DNA of 64,000 nt from Linderina pennispora. Its lineage: Eukaryota > Kickxellomycota > Kickxellomycetes > Kickxellales > Kickxellaceae. The notes under the pieces are model-generated. The model saw nothing but the letters and a program-made list of their open reading frames with translations, ran no database searches and was not told the DNA's origin. The translations under genes and the position numbers were made by a program. Location: contig NW_024468257.1 in NCBI RefSeq assembly GCF_002104995.1, positions 620,001 through 684,000 of the forward strand, written 5' to 3'. The stretch's first letter is position 1. Every line of letters begins with the position of its first letter. Positions 44,113 to 52,631 of this stretch are shown here, one piece after another.

Positions 44113-45815
44113 TCACCCATCGGGATGCGGCTGACTCCACGAATCACCCACCCCATGGAACAGCAGTCTGTTCAGGCTGTTGCGATACTCGTCGTATACC
44201 GGCTTGTCGATTTCGTCCATAAGATAGTCCACCTCGGCAGGAATACCCGAGACTGTGACCATCCGGAGAGAAGGCAACTTTGTAATGGCGATAACCATCC
44301 CTGCACTGCAGCGCACTACCTCTTCAAAGTCAAGCCGTCTCAAGCGAGTGCTAATGACTGGGAGGCCAGCTAACAGAGTACGGATCTCGTCGTCAGAATA
44401 CTCATAGCTGGCGCCGTTGTCAGATACGACACTGCGGAGTCTGACTCTTGTGAGCCCTGGTAGGCAGACCAAAATCTGGTGGAACTGGCTGAGGGAAAGA
44501 GAAAGCCGGCAAAGAACCAGATATTGAAGCCGTGGGTGTGGGTGATTATTCCGGGAACATGGATGAGTGCGAAAGATTGGGCAGGCCAGAAACGACATAG
44601 TTCTCGATCATTTTGGCATTAGGCGCTATCAAAAATGGCAGTTGTACCACTTCCATTGCAGCTCTTGCTAGAGCTTCATTGTCGTTGACAATAAATACAT
44701 GCAGTATGCTCCCCAAAATGCCGAACACACGCAAGGCTAGGGAACAGGCGACCCCGAAGCGATTGAACCAGAGACTCAGTGAGATACATCGTAAGTGATG
44801 TCAGTGTTTCACCTCGATCCCCGACTAAAGATCCGATGTCAACCTCACAGAATGTGAGAAGGGAGAGACTAGTTAGAGATGGGAACCGGTTGGTGGCTGA
44901 TCTTGTAAAGAGTTTTCTGGCGTCACCGCGTGTCTCTATGGATAGTCTGGCAAGTTTTGGGATATTTGTAGCTGAATAGTGGATCCTGGTTGACAGGCAT
45001 GTCCCACCTATGAGCAGTGTGCGAATGGTCCACAGCAACCCGAAGTACAAGCTCCTCGATAGTGCCCCTATTCGAATGAACAATTGGGTAGTAGTCCTGT
45101 ACCTCCGTTTGTGTCCGAGATATAAGCGCCGAACCCCGTTGCTGATGCCATCTCGAAGGGTAGTGGACTCATTTAAAAGTTTGTAACAGATAAGTGTTCT
45201 CGGTGTAGGGACAATGCTATGCATGAGGCTTCTCCATACATCCTCTGAGCCATTCCACAGCCATGAGCAGACAATGAACGAGACATCATGTGCCTTGGGA
45301 AACAGCTGGCAGATGCGCTCAGTAAAAGCCGCGGCTTGTACAGAGTAGTCAGCACGGTCAAAGTCGTTGCTGCTGTAAAAAGAAAGTTTGAGCTCAGACG
45401 CATTTGGGAATGCCACTGTGGGAGGGACACCGGTATTTAGCAGGCGGATGGAGGCACCGCTGGCAATGTGATCAAGCGACAGGCAGGAGGTGTGCGGAAC
45501 GAACTGATAGGCTTTGTCCGGCAGTAGCTGCCATAGAGAGATTTGGGTAGATGAGTTTTGGTTCTGAATCGGCTGCATGGAAGATGGGGTTAAGAAGGGT
45601 CTCGGTGTTCTGGTAGAAATATGGCAAAGCGACAACTCTCCATGCGTGGCAAACTTGTGCAATCCGAAAGAAGCGACGCGGTACCGCCGACCACCCTTTT
45701 CTGACTCCAGCTTTTCCCACCCATCCTTCAACCGTCTGCCATACTCGATGAAATCGAATATAAGACCAAGTGCGTCTGATGGGACTCGTTGCGCAGCAGA
45801 AAGTTGTAGCTCCAT
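44113..45815 (-). pseudogene. F-box/LRR-like gene relic, copy 2
   Basis: A better preserved member of the same type as 9099-10480. It opens MELQLSAAQRVPSDALGLIFDFIEYG, an F-box-like start. It then needs a shift (near 45670) to reach FRIAQVCHAWRVVALPYFYQNTETLL, the F-box second half, and a shift back (near 45540) for LRR-like sequence: ASELKLSFYSSNDF, VRRLYLGHKRRYR, PKLARLSIETRGD, FPSLTSLSLLTFCEVD, TLTSLTMYLTES. Another shift near 44750 leads to LRVFGILGSILHVFIVNDNE and another near 44560 to LPGLTRVRLRSVV, LRRLDFEEVVR and the end at 44113. Four shifts could be assembly errors or decay. Unlike the housekeeping genes, the sequence between them is not conserved enough to decide. Such proteins are usually SCF substrate adaptors. 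Confidence 0.6.
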
Positions 45816-47157
45816 AGTTGATGGCACGAAAAATACAAGAGAGAAAGGAGAGCAGCCGCAACGCATCCTTGTGCTGTCAAAAAGCCATGTGGAGAAATGT
45901 TTTCAAAACACCGCATTGAAACGTCACGATATCAGGAGATCAAGGATGGATGTTTTCGACTATAAATGACAAGGGGGCACGTATAGCAGTTGTAGCAGTA
46001 GACGTTGGAAAGTGACTAAACGTCTTTGTGCCCAGTCTAGGCCACAAAACCCGATATTCAGAACGCAGTATCGAGTAATTTTTGTAACGCGGGATCATAC
46101 GGCAGAAAAAGGTTTACCAGTATTCCACATAGAATATCAATAGCAAGCCATGGGTTAACAGGGAAAGGGTCTGTAATATGATGTTCACTGTGTTGTGTCT
46201 CGGGTACGATACACTTGGGTAGACAGCCTCCTGCAACTGTCTAGAACACGTTTACTTTTCGAGCACCTTTCCACGACGTATATTGAACGTATGAAATATG
46301 CTGTATGAAAGAAGGAAGAAGGAATCGCCAGGTGAAAGGGCAGGTGCCCATCTAAGTAGTGGCGCCGGTTGCCCAGAATAGTATGACCGGCCATTGTGGC
46401 CTAAAGGTCTTGATCCATGGGTTCCTAAGATCATAAGAATTTGGAACCACACACTGGTATCATATATTTTACACATTGCAGTTCCATGTACTGTGCTAAA
46501 GTATGTGTATGGCATGGATCCTGTCTGCAGGCGTTTTATCCAAATGGCAGCTCCGTACACTACATTTTAAAGCTTGTGGAAAATTAATCAAGAAATGAAG
46601 TCAGATGGAACCCACCTACATGTTGACCAGTGGTTAATATGCCCTTTACTTGACGGTGGGGCTCAAAAGGGCGATGGTTTTTGGAGCCAAATGCTGTTCT
46701 GGGATTGCTAGAGAACTACTCAATCGTGATTCAGACTACTAGAATACTATGGAAAAGCTACACAAAACATACATCCGCCTGTATCCGCGTCAGGGCACAG
46801 GCATTGTATTTTGCAGTGCTCACATGTAATAGCCCAATGCAGTATTAGTACGCAGAAGTCCTGCCAAGTGGTTGACCTCTACCCCGACCACGCGTTGGGT
46901 CCAGCTGGTTGGTGCACTAACTGGGTGTTGGGATTTGCCTGAAATGGCATGCATGCCTCACGCGCAACCGCTCAAAAAATAGCAAGTCACAAAAACCTCC
47001 AGCGTGGCCCGACTTCGGCAAAACAAGGTACCCGACTCCCACGTGACGGTGCATTGTGAAGGACCAAAGCTGGCCTCCGACTGCCCCGCGATTGACACTC
47101 ACTTCTCCTCCCCAGGTGTTCTCAGCAGCTTTTCTTCTTTTTTGTATTCCTTATGTC
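45816..47157. other. 1.3-kb gene-poor stretch
   Basis: Spacer between divergent starts of the F-box/LRR relic and the TMEM135-like gene. AT-rich in places (46050-46700). No open frame with recognisable features, no RNA gene. A CT-rich run and CCCAG just before 47115 could mark a leader intron end. Confidence 0.45.
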
Positions 47158-48900
47158 ATGGCGGACGCAGCCGACAGTACCTCGGTTCTCCTCAACACGT
47201 TTATCGAGACGATAGCGCGCATAACCAGCTATGCGCTGACCGACAAGGAGAAAGAGTCGGTGGTGGCTGGGTTCCGGCGGTTCCACCAGCAGCTGGAGCG
47301 CCTACACAGCAGCACCGACCTGCGGCGCATGGCCATTGAGTCGAAGAAGCGGCAGCGCGAGGAGGCCGTATGCCTGCATGAGGGCACGACATGCAGGCAG
47401 AACGCAGTGCGCGGTTTCCTGAAGGCGTTCCTGGTCGGCTACGTGGTCAAATACGGGCTGGCAGTGGCGCCGCATATTCTAACACTGCGGCTGTTCCGCA
47501 ATCCCAGGGTTCTCCTGCGCGCGTTCAACCGGGACACGGCCAGCTTTGCCACGTTCCTGTCGGTCCTGATCGGCGCCTACAAGGGCTTTCTGTGCACGCT
47601 CAGGCGCTGGCGCGGCGCCCACAGCAGCGACTATACGAATGCACTGGTGGCCGGGATGCTGGCTGGGCTTATCTCGATTAAGCTTGATCGCAGCCGGTCC
47701 AGGCGCACAGCAGTGACTTTGTATATGGTCTCGCGGGCGCTCCAGTACGGGTGTATGTGGGTGTTTGACCGGTGGACAAGCAAGCAGCAGAAGCTCAAGG
47801 ACGACCGTACCCTGCGCCAGTCAGTGCGGCGGTCGTATTCGGCCGGCAGCATGATTGCCGGGGATGTCCAGCATAAGCACCTGAAAGGCCTGCATATGTC
47901 GCAGGCGGGCCCCGGGCCCAGCCGAGATAAGCAGAATGTGCGGTGGTCGCCCGACACCGCAGACAACAGCAAGGAGGCGAAGCGCCAGGCCCGCCATGCC
48001 GAGACTATCGAGCGGATTGTCGGCTGGATCCGCAAGTACTCGTCCACGGCGCTGATGTCGGCGTCGTGCTGCGTTATCGGCATGTGCATTCTGTTTGAAA
48101 CCGAAGTCATGCCCCGTGGCTACGTCAAGTTCCTGACGCGTGCCAGCGGGTACGAAAGGTTCTACCCGGACACGGCCAATCTGGCGCTCACGAGCATCAG
48201 CCGGACCGTGGGCCAGGCCACACAGCCAGGCAGTCTCCTACACGGCCGGATTCCCGCCGGCATGACCACGCGGGAGTACTTTGCATCAGAAAAGTACGCT
48301 GATGTCCTGCTGCCGGCGCTCAGCAGCGAGATCCGGCACGGCTTCGGTGTCTGCGGCATCCTGCACCCGCAGACCGAGAGCTGCACCAGGGGCATGCTGT
48401 ACATCCTCTTCAACGTCTTCCCGCTGGCCATGCGCGTCTACACGCCGCTCAACCTTGCGGTGCTGCTGCTGTTCAAGCGCCACCGCCTGGCCAAGGACCC
48501 GCGTGGGGTGATCCTGAGCCTGATCAAATCCAGCGTGCGCAGCTCGGTGTTCTTGGCTGTGCTCATCGTTGGCATCATCAATTTCTCGTGCGGCATGCGC
48601 GCGGTTCTCGGCCGCGAGAGCTACTGGTCGTACATCATCACCGGGTCGGTCGGCGGCCTGGCGGTGCTGCTCGAGGCTCCGTCGCGCCGCATCGAGCTGG
48701 CCATGTACTGTTTCCTGCGCGCCCTCGAGTCCGGCTGGGATGTCGGCGTCAAGCGCCGCTGGTGGAAGAATGTGCGGCATGGCGAGGTCGCCCTGTTCTC
48801 GGCTGCCACAGGCGTCCTGATGAGCATTTACCAGAACGACCCCTCCACTATCAGCATGACGTACCTGTCGGTTCTGACCAGAATTTTTGGCAGAAATTAG
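47158..48900 (+). CDS. TMEM135-like multi-pass membrane protein
   Basis: A 580-residue protein of the TMEM135/Tim17-22-23-like group, linked in animals to peroxisome and mitochondrial dynamics and lipid handling. Seen here: a cytosolic helical N-terminus, hydrophobic segments (FLKAFLVGYVVKYGLAVAP; LVAGMLAGLISIKL; STALMSASCCVIGMCILF; the SSVFLAVLIVGIINFSCGM segment), the family's Cys-containing short stretch HPQTESCTRGM, and a GLAVLLEAPSRRIELAMYCFLRALES motif near the C-terminus, with a second copy-like SRRTAVTLYMVSRALQYG at about residue 180. The internal similarity fits the duplicated architecture of the family. The ATG at 47158 starts MADAADS; the frame is open 34 codons further upstream, but that part is unlike a protein start. 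No introns or shifts. It ends 24 bp from the convergent METTL16-like gene. Confidence 0.8.
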   Translation: MADAADSTSVLLNTFIETIARITSYALTDKEKESVVAGFRRFHQQLERLHSSTDLRRMAIESKKRQREEAVCLHEGTTCRQNAVRGFLKAFLVGYVVKYGLAVAPHILTLRLFRNPRVLLRAFNRDTASFATFLSVLIGAYKGFLCTLRRWRGAHSSDYTNALVAGMLAGLISIKLDRSRSRRTAVTLYMVSRALQYGCMWVFDRWTSKQQKLKDDRTLRQSVRRSYSAGSMIAGDVQHKHLKGLHMSQAGPGPSRDKQNVRWSPDTADNSKEAKRQARHAETIERIVGWIRKYSSTALMSASCCVIGMCILFETEVMPRGYVKFLTRASGYERFYPDTANLALTSISRTVGQATQPGSLLHGRIPAGMTTREYFASEKYADVLLPALSSEIRHGFGVCGILHPQTESCTRGMLYILFNVFPLAMRVYTPLNLAVLLLFKRHRLAKDPRGVILSLIKSSVRSSVFLAVLIVGIINFSCGMRAVLGRESYWSYIITGSVGGLAVLLEAPSRRIELAMYCFLRALESGWDVGVKRRWWKNVRHGEVALFSAATGVLMSIYQNDPSTISMTYLSVLTRIFGRN

Positions 48901-48924
48901 ACTTCCTTTCTTCCATTCCTTTAT

Positions 48925-50193
48925 TCATTGTGATAGCTCAGATATCCGCCGAAGCAGGTGTGTGTAGAGCGTTTCAAAGCACGCCAGGTCGTAGCTGGTG
49001 CTGGCAAGCAGGTCGATACGTGTCCAGCTGCCATCCACCTCGTTCATTGTTGCTGTGGCCTCGAGGATCGGATCCCTTGGCACATCCTCCGAGCTGCTTG
49101 CTTGGAGCTTTGCCTGACGTCGTGCCTTTCGCGACCACGTAACGCGGGTCGCCGAAAGCTCCACTCGCAAATCCCCTACCAGCTGCACACTAATCCCCAG
49201 GTCTTTTGCAGTATCCAGAGTCCATTGCATTGCGCTCTGCAAATTTCTCGGTATCGTGAGCTGCCGGAGCGGCGACCGGTCAAACGACCATGCAATGAAC
49301 TGCCGTGTGGTCTTCCCCAGTGTGATCTTGTGCTCCTTGATCCGAATAACGTCCTTCTCCGACCGTAGTCTTTTGCGGAGCTCCACCAGCGTTGACTTTC
49401 TACCGACCATGGTCGTGTACCAGCGGACTCTATTTCTGAAAACAAGGCTTTCGTCGACCAAACCTATGACGAATGCGAGTTCGCCGCCGTCAGTGTAGAA
49501 CTCGTCATCCTTGCCACTGGTAGACAGTATCGGCGCCTCGCCTTTCATGTTCTCAAGCCTCGCACGCTCTTTCTCGTCGGCGTAGAACGGCGGATTGCAC
49601 ATGCAGAAGGAGAGCGTCTTGTACGGAAAACCTGCTGCATCCAGCGGGATCTTGCGCGTGCGGGTTGTGTTCAGGTATGTTTGGATCCGGGACAGCAGGC
49701 AGTTACGCTTAATGTTGTCGTTGGCGACCTCTATCGACTCCTGGTTGATGTCGCTCCCGATGAACTTGCTGTTTTTAATGGCGCGGGCGCCCAGCAATGG
49801 GTAAATGCAGGACGCACCAGTGCCAATGTCGAGGCCAACTACCTCCGTATCGCCAAACTCGTCGGTAAACGTGTCTGCAAGCCATTTCACGTAGCCGTAC
49901 CGGTTGGGAACCGACGGGCATAGGCTGTTTTCCGGTAGCTGGATGTCCAGGTCAAAATGCACTTTTAGCATCGCCTTGTTCAGTGTCCGCACGGCGTCTG
50001 GGCTGCCAAAGTCGAGCACGTTGAGCCTGCCTGTGTTGGTGTTCGCTCTTAGGTACTGTTTGAGGTCCGGGTACTGCGTTGAGAGGATCTGATAGTCAAC
50101 ATGCGGTGGCAACATGGTGTCTGACGTGTCTTTGACATGCGCTCGTTTCTTCGGACGTTCTCCATCCGTGTCGTGCGACGTCTCTCGTTTCAT
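48925..50193 (-). CDS. METTL16-like RNA N6-adenosine methyltransferase
   Basis: A 422-residue SAM-dependent methyltransferase whose relatives methylate A43 of U6 snRNA. Motif order is right: HFDLDIQLPENSLCPSVPNR (80-98), Rossmann motif I VVGLDIGTGASCIYPLLG (118-135), FIGSDINQESIEVA, and the catalytic NPPF at 200-203 inside FCMCNPPFYADEKER. GELAFVIGLVDES and TTMVGRKSTL follow. The C-terminal 120 residues are less conserved; the vertebrate-specific VCR region is absent, as in yeasts. Start at 50193: an ATG 19 codons upstream adds only a hydrophobic stretch unlike the family. Nuclear localisation is probable from the basic KKRAHVK. Unbroken and intronless. Confidence 0.88.
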   Translation of the reverse strand: MKRETSHDTDGERPKKRAHVKDTSDTMLPPHVDYQILSTQYPDLKQYLRANTNTGRLNVLDFGSPDAVRTLNKAMLKVHFDLDIQLPENSLCPSVPNRYGYVKWLADTFTDEFGDTEVVGLDIGTGASCIYPLLGARAIKNSKFIGSDINQESIEVANDNIKRNCLLSRIQTYLNTTRTRKIPLDAAGFPYKTLSFCMCNPPFYADEKERARLENMKGEAPILSTSGKDDEFYTDGGELAFVIGLVDESLVFRNRVRWYTTMVGRKSTLVELRKRLRSEKDVIRIKEHKITLGKTTRQFIAWSFDRSPLRQLTIPRNLQSAMQWTLDTAKDLGISVQLVGDLRVELSATRVTWSRKARRQAKLQASSSEDVPRDPILEATATMNEVDGSWTRIDLLASTSYDLACFETLYTHLLRRISELSQ

Positions 50194-50429
50194 TGTCAAA
50201 TACTGCAAAAAGGAAATTATATATTGGTGTTCAATAATCCAACATATCAATCTGCACCAATGTTCCCTTCAGAACCACATGCCCCTTTGTGGGTGCGAGA
50301 TTGGCATCCAGGCATACCGCGATATCAACATGCACGGTTTCCATGCCGTGTATGCACTCACCATACCCCCTGAACAACAAACGTGGCAGCTTGCCATATA
50401 TGGGCTACTCTAAATGCAAAAAAAGAAAC

Positions 50430-52226
50430 CTAACGCCGCTTCTTGCCCAGATTCTTGAGTGGATCTCCGCCCTTTGACTTTTTGTTTCCGCCGCGCCGGC
50501 TGCCCTTCCTCCGCTTCGCATCCTTGTTGAACGGCACAAACCCGACCTCGGGCGTCGTCGCCACACCATCCGCATGAGCCACGCCAGCGATCTTGGGCAC
50601 CAGGTACTGCGGAATATGCCTCATATGTGGCTGGATCTGCTGCGGGTGGAGCTCCTTGTCGTGCCGCAAAAACTGCAGGTCCCGCGGCTTGTCTTCGAAA
50701 TGCGCCTTGAGCTTCTCCGAGTTCAGGATCTCCTGCTTGATCTCCTTGATGCGCGCCTCGCGGATCGACGTCTTCGTCACCGAGCGCATTGCGTCGTTGG
50801 CGCGGTACCGGAACCCGTCCACCTGCGCCATGTCGAATTTGTATGGCAGGATCTCGCTGCCCTGCTTGCGCTGCTGCACTGCCACGCGCTCAAACACCGG
50901 CTCCTCGTTGGCCTGCACTGTCTTCTGCTTCGCATCCTCCTTGGTGACAAACGACAGGCTCATGCCGCGCCTGCCGCCGCGCGCTGTGCGCCCAACACGG
51001 TGCGTGTAGGCGCGCGCTGAGAGCGGGAAGTCAAAGTTAATCACTGCCGCCACGCCCTTGAAGTCGATGCCGCGCGAGACGCCGTACTCCTTGTCCTGCC
51101 CGCGCTTGCGCTTCTTAGTTTTGCTCTTGAGCTTTTTGCTCTTCTTTGTATTCTCCTCCTCGGCATCCTCCTCGCCCTTGGCTTCTTCGGCCGCCTCGGT
51201 CTCCTCCACAGCCTCTTCCTCCTCTTCCTCGTCCTCCTTTGTATCAGCCTCGCCCATCTTGTCACTCTCGTCTGTAGCAATTATATAGTCGTAGACTCCG
51301 CGGTTAAACTCCTCGACAATGTGGTAACGCGAGTTCAACGGCAGCTCCGAATTCAGTACACAGGCCCGGATCGAGAACTGTTCCAGGAACAGCTTGAGAC
51401 GGTAACTCCGGTCAATATCGTTGACAAACAAAATGCACTTGCCGGCAATCAGCTTCAGCTTCAGAATGACGTAAGCCAGCAGGAACTTGTCCTCCTCGGT
51501 GCACCTCACGACGTACTGCACCAGGCTGCTCGACTCCTCCTTGTCGTCCTCAAGGCGCAGAATCGCAGGCTTGGTCAGAATCAGTTTCTTCAGCGACTCC
51601 ACGCCCTTATTGAGTGTGGCTGACATCAGCATCGACTGGTAGATCTTTGGCAGGTGCGCCAGGATCCCGCGGATATCCTCCTCATAGCCAAACGACAGCA
51701 CCAGATCGGCCTCGTCAATCACCAGCGTCTCGAGGGTCTCCAGGCTGGTGCTCTTGGCAACAAGGTGCTTGAGGATCTTGGCTGGCGTCGAGACCACGAC
51801 ATCGGGCAACTCCGCCAGCAGCGGTGCCTGGATATGTAGCGCGGCGTTAGTCGCAATGTTCACCGCTGTAATGTCCTTGCCGCAGAACTTTGACAGATCT
51901 GCAATATACTTGAACACCTGCTCCGCCAGCTCACGCGTCGGCACCAGGATCAACGAACGCGTCCGCTTCCGCTCCTCGCTGTTCACACTGAGCTCGTCCT
52001 TGGCCTGCAGGATCTTGTGCAGGACTGGCAGGCAGTAGGCTGCCGTCTTTCCAGAGCCCGTCTTGGCCCGTGCCAGGATATCTTTGCCTGCGAGAGCCAG
52101 GGGAATCGCCTTGGCCTGCACCAGGGTCGGGTGCACTAAGCCCATGTTGCCCAGTGCGCGCAGCAGACGGTCATCCAGATCAAGCGACAGAAAGGTCGCC
52201 TTGGAGTCCAGTAGCTTCTCGTCCAT
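50430..52226 (-). CDS. DBP9: Dbp9/DDX56-type DEAD-box RNA helicase
   Basis: Nucleolar helicase of 60S ribosome assembly. The 598-residue protein has the Dbp9-type short N-terminus: FLSLDLDDRLLRALGNMG, HPTLVQAKAIPLAL (Q motif), ARAKTGSGKTAAY, VPTRELAEQV, VSTPAKILKHL, VIDEADLVLSFGYEED, MSATLNKG, ILFVNDIDRSYRLKLFLEQF, YIIATDES. The long acidic insertion typical of Dbp9 comes next (about residues 330-370), followed by SRGIDFKGVAAVINFD, HRVGRTARGGRRG and a Lys/Arg-rich C-terminus ending GNKKSKGG plus KKRR. The ATG at 52226 is supported by family alignment; the frame runs 24 codons further up. A clean single exon. Confidence 0.9.
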   Translation of the reverse strand: MDEKLLDSKATFLSLDLDDRLLRALGNMGLVHPTLVQAKAIPLALAGKDILARAKTGSGKTAAYCLPVLHKILQAKDELSVNSEERKRTRSLILVPTRELAEQVFKYIADLSKFCGKDITAVNIATNAALHIQAPLLAELPDVVVSTPAKILKHLVAKSTSLETLETLVIDEADLVLSFGYEEDIRGILAHLPKIYQSMLMSATLNKGVESLKKLILTKPAILRLEDDKEESSSLVQYVVRCTEEDKFLLAYVILKLKLIAGKCILFVNDIDRSYRLKLFLEQFSIRACVLNSELPLNSRYHIVEEFNRGVYDYIIATDESDKMGEADTKEDEEEEEEAVEETEAAEEAKGEEDAEEENTKKSKKLKSKTKKRKRGQDKEYGVSRGIDFKGVAAVINFDFPLSARAYTHRVGRTARGGRRGMSLSFVTKEDAKQKTVQANEEPVFERVAVQQRKQGSEILPYKFDMAQVDGFRYRANDAMRSVTKTSIREARIKEIKQEILNSEKLKAHFEDKPRDLQFLRHDKELHPQQIQPHMRHIPQYLVPKIAGVAHADGVATTPEVGFVPFNKDAKRRKGSRRGGNKKSKGGDPLKNLGKKRR

Positions 52227-52631
52227 TCTGCCAATGTGTGGGAGTAAAAAGTAAATTGAAACGGGAGGGGTTTGGAGAGTCGCAGCAGAGAGAAACAAGG
52301 TCCCAGGCAGGCATCAATGTATAGCTGAGCATTTGCAGCGAACAAAAAAAAAAACTTCAGACCCAGATCAACAAATCACGCCTGCGCCGATCAGCACCCC
52401 CAGAGATCCATTTTGGGCTGAAAAGATAGCAATGGTGCTGCTATTCTGGCTCTCAAAGCTGTGCAAGCACTGCTGGCTCTGCTCCCATTCGCGCCGAATT
52501 TCTCTTCTTTTTGCATTCATAGTCCGTTTATCATTTGAGGAGTGTGGAGGGGCAGCCGGCAGCGCAGTATTTTCCGTCTAATTCAAACGCCTCACACATA
52601 GAAGCCCCGTTTTTGGGAGAGTTGCAGATAT
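52227..52631. other. Divergent promoter, Dbp9 (-) and PPR protein (+)
   Basis: About 400 bp between two starts. A-rich run at 52346-52357; nothing else is recognised. Confidence 0.45.

Noticed and set aside
46252..46560. 102-codon minus-strand frame
   Set aside because: AT-rich gap, no motif, no neighbouring fragments that extend it.
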